Assembly (NCBI RefSeq): GCF_035621355.1
Contig: NZ_CP141769.1
Location: 1,054,001-1,118,000, forward strand
Length of the DNA: 64,000 bases
Reading direction: 5' to 3'
From: Thiobacillus sp. SCUT-2
Lineage (GTDB): Bacteria > Pseudomonadota > Gammaproteobacteria > Burkholderiales > Thiobacillaceae
The notes under the pieces are model-generated. The model searched no databases and was not told where the DNA came from. It saw nothing but the letters and a program-made list of their open reading frames with translations. This document shows positions 35,444 to 43,196 of this stretch, in pieces. A program made the position numbers and the translations under genes. Each line of letters opens with the position of its first letter. The stretch's first letter is position 1.

Positions 35444-37021
35444 CTACGCGTGCCCGGCGACGAGATGGGTCACGCGCGGGCGCTCGCCGTCGAGGTGGAA
35501 CGCGAGCGGCCGTTCGAGCACTTCGCGGTCGGCGACCGTCACGCGTTCGTGTTGCCGCAGATGCTCGACCCAGGACTCGACCATGAAGCATTCGACCATG
35601 CGGCCGGGCTGCTCGACGTCCGCGAACAGCTCCCACATGAAGGCGCCGTCGCGGCGCCGGATCGTGCGCACCTGCTGCAGCGCGCGGGCGAATTCCGCGC
35701 TGCGCGCCGGATCGATGCGGTATTCGATCGTGACCATGACCGGCCCGCGCTCGCGTCCGACCTGGTCGGCCCCGAGCGGCGTCGGCCAGACGAGCGACGG
35801 TGACAGGTCGACGGAATCGTGACGCCCGATCGGCCAGCGCCGCGTGACGAAGATCCCGGCGACGATGCCCGCGGCGGCCACGCTGAGGGCGCCGGGAATG
35901 CCGGTCCACGAGGCGAGCTGCCCCCACAGCGCGCTGCCGCCCGCCATGCCGCCCATGTAGACGACCCAGAACAGCGCCAGGCCGCGTGCGCGCACCCAGC
36001 GCGGCAGCGCGGTCTGCGCCGCGGTCATCAGCGAGGAGACGACGCTGATCCAGGCCAGGCCGGCGAGCAGCATGGCGCCGCCCGCGGCGAGCACGCTTCC
36101 GCTGTGGGCGAGCGCGAGCATCGCCGCGGCATAGAGCAGGGTCGCACCGGCGACGATGCGGTCGCGCGACATCCCGGCATGCAGTCGCGGCAGCAGCAGG
36201 GCGCCGGCGGTCGCGCCGGCGCCCAGGCACGCCAGGAACACGCCGTAGGTGCCCGGCCCGCGCTGCAGCTCCTGGCGGACGATCAGCGGCAGCAGCGCCC
36301 AGGAGGCGCTGGCGAAGATGAAGAAGGCGACGCCGCGCACGGCGACCGCGATCAGTTCGGGCGAATGGCGCGCATAGCGCAGGCCGGCGCGCAGGGCGCC
36401 GACCAGCCGTTCGGCCGGCAGGCCGGCTGGCTGCGTCTCGCGTTGCCAGCGCTGCAGGGCGACGATGACCGCGAGGAAAGACAACGCGTTGAGCACGAAC
36501 ACCGCGCCGGGGCCGGCCGCGGCGACGATGACGCCGGCCAGCGCAGGGCCGACCGCGCGCGCGACGTTCATGCCCATCGAGCCGAGCCCGACCGCGGCCG
36601 GCAGTTCGTGGCGCGCCACGAGTTCCGGCGTGATCGCGCTCCAGGCCGGCGTCATCATGGCGTTGCCGACGCCCAGTGCGAACGTGAACAGCAGCAGCAG
36701 CGGCGCCGTGGTCAGGCCGGCCAGCGTGAGCGCGCCGAGCGTGCCCGCCATGGCCAGCATCCACAGCTGCGATGCGATCAGGTAGCGCCGCCGGTCGACG
36801 ATGTCGGCCAGCGCGCCGGCGGGCAGCGCCAGCAGGAACACCGGGGCGGAGGTGGCCGCCTGCACGAGCGCGACCATCAGCGGGCTGGGCGCGAGCGAGG
36901 TCATCAGCCAGCCCGCGCCGACCTCGTGCATCCAGGTACCGATGTTCGACGCGACCGACGCGAGCCACAGCATGCGGAACATGCGGTTGCGCAGCGGGGC
37001 CCAGGGCGAGGCGACGCTCAT
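35444..37021 (-). CDS. MFS exporter with C-terminal monooxygenase-like (ABM) domain
   Basis: The 525-residue protein has about twelve transmembrane helices (residues 15-410) of the MFS_3/EntS group, with the loop motif GALADIVDRRRYLIASQ between helices 2 and 3. A soluble domain follows (about 430-525) with VTIEYRIDPARSAEFARALQ, GAFMWELFADVE and VESWVEHLRQHERVT. That pattern resembles antibiotic-biosynthesis-monooxygenase folds and recurs in a known group of MFS proteins. The start overlaps the stop of the esterase gene upstream (ATGA). Substrate unknown. Confidence 0.88.
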   Translation of the reverse strand: MSVASPWAPLRNRMFRMLWLASVASNIGTWMHEVGAGWLMTSLAPSPLMVALVQAATSAPVFLLALPAGALADIVDRRRYLIASQLWMLAMAGTLGALTLAGLTTAPLLLLFTFALGVGNAMMTPAWSAITPELVARHELPAAVGLGSMGMNVARAVGPALAGVIVAAAGPGAVFVLNALSFLAVIVALQRWQRETQPAGLPAERLVGALRAGLRYARHSPELIAVAVRGVAFFIFASASWALLPLIVRQELQRGPGTYGVFLACLGAGATAGALLLPRLHAGMSRDRIVAGATLLYAAAMLALAHSGSVLAAGGAMLLAGLAWISVVSSLMTAAQTALPRWVRARGLALFWVVYMGGMAGGSALWGQLASWTGIPGALSVAAAGIVAGIFVTRRWPIGRHDSVDLSPSLVWPTPLGADQVGRERGPVMVTIEYRIDPARSAEFARALQQVRTIRRRDGAFMWELFADVEQPGRMVECFMVESWVEHLRQHERVTVADREVLERPLAFHLDGERPRVTHLVAGHA

Positions 37022-37695
37022 GCGCTGTCGAGCGCCCGCTTCCAGGTCCGCAGCGGGATGCACGTCTGCAGGCGAACCAGCGCGCGCTCGACGAGGGCCG
37101 GATGGAGTGCGTGGCCGACCGTCGAGGCGACGTCCAGCGTGGCGTCGCCGCGCAGCTGCGAAAGACGGTCGTACGCCGCATGGGCGTGCGCGACCGGGAT
37201 GACGGCGTCGTCCTCGCCGTGCAGCAGATGGAAGGTCGTGAACTCGGGCGCGCGCTCGGGCAGCGTCGCGAAGCGCCCGCCGAACGCGAGCACGCGGCCG
37301 ACGCCGCCGTCGTGCGCGATCGCGTATTCGAGCGCCAGCGTGGCGCCCTGCGAGAAGCCGACCAGCGCGATGTCGGGCTGCATCACCTTGAGGCGCGCCT
37401 GTGCGTCCTGCAGCAGCGCGTGAAGCGCGGGCAGCACCGCCGCCACCCGTGCGGCACGGTTGTCGTCGCTGAGGCCTTCGAGCGGGAACCACTGGCGGCC
37501 GTGCGCGCCGGCGTCGTGCGACACGCTGCCTTCGGGCAGCAGGAAGGCGGCCTGCGGATAGCGGCGCCGCAAGGCGTCGACGAGCGGCAGCAGGTCGGCC
37601 GGCTGCCCGCCCGCGCCGTGCAGCAGGACGAACAGCTGCGCGACCGGGCCGTGCGCCGGCAGGCGTTCGATGCCGTGGAAGCGCCCCGCCGTCAT
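37018..37695 (-). CDS. Carboxylesterase/phospholipase (YpfH-like alpha/beta hydrolase)
   Basis: The 225-residue enzyme has the oxyanion region LFVLLHGAGGQPADLLPLVD, the nucleophile elbow GFSQGA, an Asp in HGEDDAVIPVAHA and the catalytic His in VGHALHP, a complete triad. This is the Abhydrolase_2 family of broad esterases. Both ends overlap neighbours by 4 bases, so it belongs to the same transcript as the old yellow enzyme and the MFS exporter. Confidence 0.9.
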   Translation of the reverse strand: MTAGRFHGIERLPAHGPVAQLFVLLHGAGGQPADLLPLVDALRRRYPQAAFLLPEGSVSHDAGAHGRQWFPLEGLSDDNRAARVAAVLPALHALLQDAQARLKVMQPDIALVGFSQGATLALEYAIAHDGGVGRVLAFGGRFATLPERAPEFTTFHLLHGEDDAVIPVAHAHAAYDRLSQLRGDATLDVASTVGHALHPALVERALVRLQTCIPLRTWKRALDSA

Positions 37696-38789
37696 CCCTG
37701 CCTGAACAGCTTGGCGAACGGCCGCGGCTGCGAGCGCCAGTACTGCTTCGGCGCCTCGACCTGCGCACCCAGCTCGGCCGCCGCATGCCAGGGCCAGCGC
37801 GGGTCGTACAGCATGCCGCGCGCGAGCGCGACGAGGTCGGCCTGGCCGCCGGCGACGATGGCCTCGGCCTGTGCCGCTTCGGTGATGAGGCCCACGGTGA
37901 TCGTGGGCATGCCGGCTTCGTGGCGGATGCGTTCCGCGAACGGCACCTGGTAGCCCGGTCCGACCGCGATCTGCTGCAGCGGCGACAGGCCGCCGCTGGA
38001 TACGTCGATGAAGGCGCAGCCGCGGCGCTGCAGCTCGCGCGCGAAGGCGACGCTCTGCTCGAGGTCCCAGCCGCCGTCGACCCAGTCGGTCGCGGAAATC
38101 CGCACGCCCAGCGGGAAGCCGGCCGGCAGCACGGCGCGCACCGCGTCGAAGACTTCGAGCGGGAAGCGCATGCGGTTCTCCAGCGTGCCGCCGTAGCGGT
38201 CGTCGCGCCGGTTCGACAGCGGCGACAGGAACTGGTGCAGCAGGTAGCCGTGCGCGGCGTGCAGCTCGATCGCGTCGAGGCCGAGCCGGTGGGCGCGGCG
38301 CGCCGCGTCCACGAAGGCATCGCGGATGCGCGCGAGCCCGGCCTCGTCGAGCGCGAGCGGCGGCAACTCGGTGGCGTCGAAGGGCAGCGCGGAGGGCGCC
38401 AGCGTCTGCCAGCCGCCCTGGTCCGGCGCGAGCTGCTGCCCGCCTGCCCACGGTGCGGCGGTGGAAGCCTTGCGGCCGGCGTGCGCGAGCTGGATCGCGA
38501 TCGGCGTCGACGCGTGGCGGCGCACCGATTCGAGGACTTGTGCCAGCGCCGCTTCGGTGTCGTCCGACCACAGGCCGAGATCGTCGGGCGAGATGCGCCC
38601 TTCGGGGGCGACGGCCGTGGCCTCGATGAACATCAGCCCGGCACCGGACAGCGCCAGGTGGCCGAGGTGGATCAGATGCCAGTCGGTGGCGCGTCCGGCA
38701 TCGGCCGAGTATTGGCACATCGGCGAGATCACGATGCGGTTGCGCAGGGTCAGCGTGCCGAGAGAAACGGGGGAAAACAGCATGCTCAC
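37692..38789 (-). CDS. Old yellow enzyme family NADPH:flavin oxidoreductase
   Basis: The 365-residue FMN enzyme reduces activated C=C bonds. It shows the YqjM/XenA-type features: IVISPMCQYSADAGRATDWH (with the redox-tuning Cys), IQLAHAGRKAS, the substrate-binding His pair in ELHAAHGYLLHQFLSPLSN, and the phosphate-binding RYGGTLENRMRFPLEV. The C-terminal Arg region (LARGMLYDPRWPWHAA) is present. It lies in a putative detoxification operon controlled by the divergent LysR regulator. Confidence 0.94.
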   Translation of the reverse strand: MSMLFSPVSLGTLTLRNRIVISPMCQYSADAGRATDWHLIHLGHLALSGAGLMFIEATAVAPEGRISPDDLGLWSDDTEAALAQVLESVRRHASTPIAIQLAHAGRKASTAAPWAGGQQLAPDQGGWQTLAPSALPFDATELPPLALDEAGLARIRDAFVDAARRAHRLGLDAIELHAAHGYLLHQFLSPLSNRRDDRYGGTLENRMRFPLEVFDAVRAVLPAGFPLGVRISATDWVDGGWDLEQSVAFARELQRRGCAFIDVSSGGLSPLQQIAVGPGYQVPFAERIRHEAGMPTITVGLITEAAQAEAIVAGGQADLVALARGMLYDPRWPWHAAAELGAQVEAPKQYWRSQPRPFAKLFRQG

Positions 38790-38804
38790 GGGGGAGGCCT
38801 CCGG

Positions 38805-39605
38805 TCAGGGTTCGAGCGTTGAAGACGGCCACACGTAGGCATCCATCGCCAGGCCGCCATACGTGAACGGCGGCCGGAGGCGCGCCGGCCGCTCGCCCGC
38901 CGCCGCGCCGAGGGCGACGAAGAACGGCAGGAAGTGCTCCTCGCTGGGGTGCGCCGCCGCGCCTTGCGGCGTGTTGCGATAGTCGAGCATCGCCGCGACG
39001 TCGCCGGCGGCTGCGCGTCCGGCCAGCCAGTCGGCGAAGGCCTGCGCTTCCGGCAGTGGGGGAGGATCGCCCGTCTCCTGCCCGTGCAGCCAGTCGAAAT
39101 TGTGGGTGATCGAACCGCTGGCGAGGAGCAGCACGCCCTCGTCGCGCAGCGGGGCCAGCGCCCGGCCCAGCGCGAGGTGAGCCGCCGGTCCCGCATGGCG
39201 CGCCAGCGAGAGCTGCGTGACGGGCACGTTGGCCTCCGGCACCATCGCCGACAGCGGCACCCAGGCGCCGTGGTCGAGCCCGCGGCTGGGGTGCAGTTCC
39301 GCCGCGATGCCGGCGGCGGTCAGCAGCGCGATCGCACGCTCGGCGAGCCCCGGCGCGCCGGGCGCGGGGTAGCGCATCGCGTGCAGCGCCGGCGCGAAGC
39401 CCGAGAAGTCGTGGATCGTCTCCGGCGCGCCGGCGAGGCTTGCGGTCGGCAGGCGCGCTTCCCAGTGCGCCGAGACCGCCAGGATCGCCTTCGGCGCCGG
39501 GACTTCCGTGCCGATGCGGCGCCAGCAGGCGACGGTCTCGGGCGCCTTCAGCAGGGCGTCGGGAGCGCCGTGCGACACGAACACGACGGGCATGCGAGCG
39601 GACAT
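38805..39605 (-). CDS. DODA-type extradiol aromatic ring-opening dioxygenase
   Basis: The 266-residue protein belongs to the LigB/DODA superfamily of metal-dependent dioxygenases. The metal-binding His positions are visible in VFVSHGAPDALL, AVSAHWEARLPTAS, LDHGAWVPLSAMV and ASGSITHNFDWLHG. E. coli YgiD is a characterised relative (4,5-DOPA dioxygenase). It follows the two YceI genes and precedes the old yellow enzyme; the true aromatic substrate is unknown. Confidence 0.92.
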   Translation of the reverse strand: MSARMPVVFVSHGAPDALLKAPETVACWRRIGTEVPAPKAILAVSAHWEARLPTASLAGAPETIHDFSGFAPALHAMRYPAPGAPGLAERAIALLTAAGIAAELHPSRGLDHGAWVPLSAMVPEANVPVTQLSLARHAGPAAHLALGRALAPLRDEGVLLLASGSITHNFDWLHGQETGDPPPLPEAQAFADWLAGRAAAGDVAAMLDYRNTPQGAAAHPSEEHFLPFFVALGAAAGERPARLRPPFTYGGLAMDAYVWPSSTLEP

Positions 39606-39627
39606 GGCGGCGGCCTTTCCTGGCGGC

Positions 39628-40203
39628 TTATTCCTTGCCGACCGCGACCGCCTCGACCGGGATTTCGAGCGTCACGTCGTCGGACACGTAGGGCGCATAC
39701 TTGCCCATGTTGAATTCGGTGCGCTTGATGTGCGTCACCGCGTTGGCGCCGATCGCGTCCTTCTTCATGATCGGATGCGGCATCGCCTGGAACGAGGTCA
39801 CGGTGAGCGTCACCGGCTTGGTGACGCCCTTGATCGTCAGGTTGCCGTCGACGGCGACCACCTTGTCGCCCTGGAATTTCACCGCGGTCGACTTGAACGT
39901 GATCGTCGGGTACTTCGCGGTGTCGAAGAAGTCCTCGTCCTGGATGTGCTGGTTCAGCAGCGCGTAGCCGGTGTTCACCGACGTGGCGTCGATGGTGACG
40001 TCGACCGAGCCGGTCTTGGCCTGCGCGTCGTAGACGATCGTGCCGCTGGTCTTGTCGAAGCTGTGCACCTGGTTGGAATAGCCGAAGTGGTTGTACTCGA
40101 AGCGCGGCTGCGTGTGCGTCGGGTCGATGACGTAGGTGACCGGCGCGGCGAAGGCCGTGGCGGCAAAGGAAGCGAAGGCGAGGGCGAGGGCGAGTTTCTT
40201 CAT
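39628..40203 (-). CDS. YceI-family periplasmic lipocalin-like protein
   Basis: YceI proteins bind isoprenoid quinones or similar lipids in a beta-barrel. The 191-residue product has a signal peptide (MKKLALALAFASFAATAFAA) and the family opening VTYVIDPTHTQPRFEYNHFG, with later TIKGVTKPVTLTV and MKKDAIGANAVTHIKRTEFN. It is the closer match to E. coli YceI of the two copies here. The ATG at 40203 follows a GGAGA-type site. Confidence 0.93.
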   Translation of the reverse strand: MKKLALALAFASFAATAFAAPVTYVIDPTHTQPRFEYNHFGYSNQVHSFDKTSGTIVYDAQAKTGSVDVTIDATSVNTGYALLNQHIQDEDFFDTAKYPTITFKSTAVKFQGDKVVAVDGNLTIKGVTKPVTLTVTSFQAMPHPIMKKDAIGANAVTHIKRTEFNMGKYAPYVSDDVTLEIPVEAVAVGKE

Positions 40204-40236
40204 GGGGGTCTCCTGGGTGAATGGGAACGGCTGCAA

Positions 40237-40860
40237 CTACTGCTTGCCGGCTGCCGCCGCGGCAACCAGCCTGAAACGGATCTGCACCTCGTTGGCGACG
40301 GTGCCGAAATCGGCCCACATGCCTTCGCCGATGCCGTAGTCGGCGCGCTTCAGCACGAAGCTGCCTTCGAACACGCCCAGGCTGCCCTCCTGGCGGAAGG
40401 TGGCCGGCGCCGTCGCGTCGTGCGTGCGGCCCTTGATCGTCATCTTGCCGGTCACCTGAAAGCGGTTGTTGCCGAGCGGCTTGACCGAGGTCGAGACGAA
40501 GCGCGCCTGCGGGAACTGCCGGATGTCGAACCACAACTTGCCACCCACCTCGTCGTTGCCCTCGGGGAATCCGGTGTCGATGCTGGCGAGTTCGATGGCG
40601 ATCTGCGCCTGCGCGGCCGCCGGACTGGCGGGGTCGAAGCGGATGGTGCCGCCGAAGCGGCTGAAGCGGCCCTCCATCGGCACGTTCATCTGCCTGTAGC
40701 CAAATCCGATCGCGCTCTTGTCGGGCAGCAGGCGGTTGAACTCGGCCGCCTGGACGGCGCCTGCCAGCAGCAGGGCCGCGAGGCCGGCGAGCGCCACCGT
40801 GCGGCGGGCGCGCGGATGCGGAGCGTGGGGAACGGTGGCGGGATTGGCGTCGGGGTGCAT
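40237..40860 (-). CDS. Second YceI-family protein
   Basis: The 207-residue protein has a Tat/Sec-like N-terminus with RARRTVALAGLAALLLAGAV and a YceI barrel: LLPDKSAIGFGYRQMNVPME, IRQFPQARFVSTSVKPLG, TIKGRTHDATAPATFR, and KRADYGIGEGMWADFG. It is diverged from the neighbouring copy at 39628-40203, so the two are old paralogues. It is first in the operon divergent from the LysR gene and so most directly exposed to regulation from the palindrome at 40945-40967. Confidence 0.9.
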   Translation of the reverse strand: MHPDANPATVPHAPHPRARRTVALAGLAALLLAGAVQAAEFNRLLPDKSAIGFGYRQMNVPMEGRFSRFGGTIRFDPASPAAAQAQIAIELASIDTGFPEGNDEVGGKLWFDIRQFPQARFVSTSVKPLGNNRFQVTGKMTIKGRTHDATAPATFRQEGSLGVFEGSFVLKRADYGIGEGMWADFGTVANEVQIRFRLVAAAAAGKQ

Positions 40861-40944
40861 GGATGAACTCCAGAGTGCGGGGAGCCGCGATGAGTTCACT
40901 GTATGCGCCCGGCACGCGAATAAATAGGCTACATTTTGCAAATT

Positions 40945-40967
40945 ATTGTTGCTACTTCAGCAACAAT
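40945..40967. promoter_or_regulatory. LysR-type operator: perfect 9-base inverted repeat
   Basis: Arms ATTGTTGCT (40945-40953) and AGCAACAAT (40959-40967) are exact reverse complements around ACTTC. The site is 13 bases before the LysR ATG and 84 bases before the divergent YceI ATG. It fits the T-N11-A pattern of LysR-type regulators, so it is probably the autoregulatory and activating site. Confidence 0.8.
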
Positions 40968-40980
40968 TGGGGAGGAAGGC

Positions 40981-41895
40981 ATGGATCGACTCGACAGCAT
41001 GCGCCTGTTCGTCCGCGTCGCCGAGCTGGGCAGCTTTTCCGCCGTGGCGCAGCAGATGAACGTGGCGCGCTCGGTGGTGACGCGGCAGGTGGCGGCGCTC
41101 GAGGCCCATCTCGGCACCAAGCTCCTGGCGCGCAGCACGCGGCGGCTCAGCCTGACGTCCGCCGGCGCGACCTATCTCGAGCAATGCCGCGAAATCCTCG
41201 GCCTGGTCGACGCCGCCGAGGCCGGCCTGACCGAGGACAGCCAGGCGCCGCGCGGCCATCTCCGCATCACGCTGCCGTTTTCCTTCGGCATCCGCCAGCT
41301 GATGCCGATGTTCGGCGATTTCATGCGGGCCAACCCGGAGATCTCGTTCGCGCTGGAGTTCAGCGACCGCCGCGCCAACCTGATCGAAGGCGGCTTCGAC
41401 CTCGCCATCCGCATCGCCGACCGCCTCGAGCCGGGCGACGTCGCGCGCAAGATCGGCAGCAGCCGCGGCGTCGTGCTCGCCGCGCCGGATTACGTGAAGC
41501 GCCACGGCCGGCCGCGCCACCCGCGCGAGCTGATCCGCCACGAATGCTTCGGCTACGTGCTCGACGAGCGCTCGAGCTGGCCCTTCGTCATCGACGGCAA
41601 GACGCAGTGGTTTCCGGTCGCCGGGCGGCTGCAGGCCAACAGCGGCGATGCCCTGCTGGCCGCGGCGGTCGCCGGGCTCGGCATCGTCACCCTGCCGACC
41701 TTCGTCGCCGAAACCGCGGTGCGCGAGCGCCAGCTGGAGATCCTGCTGCCGCCATTCCGGATGCCGGAGCTCGGCATCTACGCGGTCTTCCCGAGCAACC
41801 GCTACGTTCCGCACCGCGTGCGGACCCTGGTCGATTACCTGGCGCAGCGCATCGGCGCCAGCCCGCCGTGGGACGCGATCCTGCCGCGCGAGTAG
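40981..41895 (+). CDS. LysR-family transcriptional regulator
   Basis: The 304-residue regulator has an N-terminal winged helix-turn-helix (residues 4-62: SMRLFVRVAELGSFSAVAQQ, then VTRQVAALEAHLGTKLLARS). The substrate-binding domain spans about 90-298 and begins GHLRITLPFSFGIRQLMPMF. GGAGGAAGGC precedes the chosen ATG; the open frame further upstream includes the operator palindrome and is rejected. It is divergent from the YceI-DODA-OYE-esterase-MFS set and is the likely regulator of it. Inducer unknown; quinones or aromatics are plausible from the targets. Confidence 0.93.
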   Translation: MDRLDSMRLFVRVAELGSFSAVAQQMNVARSVVTRQVAALEAHLGTKLLARSTRRLSLTSAGATYLEQCREILGLVDAAEAGLTEDSQAPRGHLRITLPFSFGIRQLMPMFGDFMRANPEISFALEFSDRRANLIEGGFDLAIRIADRLEPGDVARKIGSSRGVVLAAPDYVKRHGRPRHPRELIRHECFGYVLDERSSWPFVIDGKTQWFPVAGRLQANSGDALLAAAVAGLGIVTLPTFVAETAVRERQLEILLPPFRMPELGIYAVFPSNRYVPHRVRTLVDYLAQRIGASPPWDAILPRE

Positions 41896-42001
41896 GCAGG
41901 CGGACTGGCCAAGCGGCGGCCGGGATGCGACACTCTGGCCGCGCCGCAAGGCGGCATGCCGCCGCCCGACGCCCTTCGCAACGACACCCACGACCCTCCG
42001 C

Positions 42002-42394
42002 ATGAACCAAGCCGCCGCCAAACCCTGCCCCTTCTGCGTGCTCGAGCCGCACCGCATCGTCGCCGAGGACGAACGGGCCGTCGCCTACCGCGACGGTTTC
42101 CCGGTCTCGCTGGGACACACCGTCATCATCCCGCGCCGCCACTTCGCGACCCTGTTCGAGGCGACCGAAGCCGAGCAGCTCGCGCTGTTCGGGATGCTGG
42201 CGCAGGCCAAGGAGGTGCTGGACCGGCTGCACCAGCCCGACGGCTACAACATCGGCATCAACCACGGCCAGGCTGGCGGCCAGAGCGTGCCGCACCTGCA
42301 CATCCACCTCATTCCGCGCTATCGCGGCGACAAGGAAGACCCGCGCGGCGGCGTGCGCTGGATCCTGCCGGACAAGGCCAAGTACTGGGCCTGA
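42002..42394 (+). CDS. HIT-family nucleotide hydrolase/transferase
   Basis: The 130-residue protein has the histidine triad HLHIHLIPR near residue 96 (preceded by GQAGGQSVP), and an N-terminal CPFC pair at residues 9-12 that may bind zinc. This is the Hint/Fhit-like group acting on nucleoside phosphoramidates or dinucleotides. The in-frame extension upstream of 42002 overlaps the LysR gene and is not real. Confidence 0.94.
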   Translation: MNQAAAKPCPFCVLEPHRIVAEDERAVAYRDGFPVSLGHTVIIPRRHFATLFEATEAEQLALFGMLAQAKEVLDRLHQPDGYNIGINHGQAGGQSVPHLHIHLIPRYRGDKEDPRGGVRWILPDKAKYWA

Positions 42395-42497
42395 GCCGGC
42401 TTCCTGCCGGGCGAGCGGGGACGGTGTACGGGCGCACCCGATCTGCTATTTTTCGAATTTGCACGTTTTTCCGACCACCTGACCTGGAGCCCTTCGC

Positions 42498-42920
42498 ATG
42501 TACAACACCTTCAAACCCGAACAGCCCATGGGCCTGATGGACTTCGTCCGCGCCGCCAAGGCCTGCACCAGGGAAATCTCCCCCCAGGTCCTGCAGGACA
42601 AGCTCACTGCCAAGGAAGACCTGCTGCTCCTCGACGTGCGCGAGCCCGGCGAATTCCAGGGCGGCCACATCAAGGGCGCGCACCTGGTGCCGCGCGGCCT
42701 CATCGAGGCCGCCGCCGATCCCGCCTATCCCAAGCACCTGCCCGAGCTGGCCGCCGCGCGCGACCGCCAGGTCGTCGTCTACTGCGCCACCAGCGGCCGT
42801 TCCGCCATGGCAGCCGCCGTGCTGCAGATGATGGGCTTCAAGAACGTGCTGAACATGGAAGGCGGCTACACGCGCTGGGTCGCCGACGGCCTGCCGCAGG
42901 AGCAGGAAGCCAACTACTGA
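42498..42920 (+). CDS. Rhodanese-like sulfurtransferase
   Basis: The 140-residue single-domain rhodanese has the active-site Cys at residue 96 in YCATSGRSAMAA, preceded by LLLLDVREPGEFQGGHIKGA, and ends with LNMEGGYTRWVADGLP. These elements make it a probable persulfide carrier. No sulfur-pathway gene is adjacent, so the partner is unknown. Confidence 0.93.
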   Translation: MYNTFKPEQPMGLMDFVRAAKACTREISPQVLQDKLTAKEDLLLLDVREPGEFQGGHIKGAHLVPRGLIEAAADPAYPKHLPELAAARDRQVVVYCATSGRSAMAAAVLQMMGFKNVLNMEGGYTRWVADGLPQEQEANY

Positions 42921-43110
42921 TCGCCGGCGGGCTCCCTCCCGAGCCCGGGCCGCACGAGGCCGTTGGGCTCGCCTCAAAGACATCAATTGAAACAGCCTGT
43001 CATGTGACTCATCGGCCGCGCCCTTCGTGAACGGTGCGGACCGGGCGCGGGCAGGCGGCTCGGGGGAGCGCGGGCGCGCCGCCCCGCGCGCCGCCCATGG
43101 GCCGCCGCCT

Positions 43111-43124
43111 ACAACTAAAGTTGT
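43111..43124. promoter_or_regulatory. Palindrome upstream of the tyrosinase-fusion gene
   Basis: ACAACT and AGTTGT are exact inverted arms around AA, 73 bases before the ATG of the 1342-residue protein. It stands out in a GC-rich leader and may be an operator. No family of regulators can be named from it. Confidence 0.45.
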
Positions 43125-43196
43125 ATGGCAATCCACAACCCGCCTCCTAAGCTGTTTCCACGGCTGCGGTTCGCAGCGACCGGAGGAGGGACAGCA

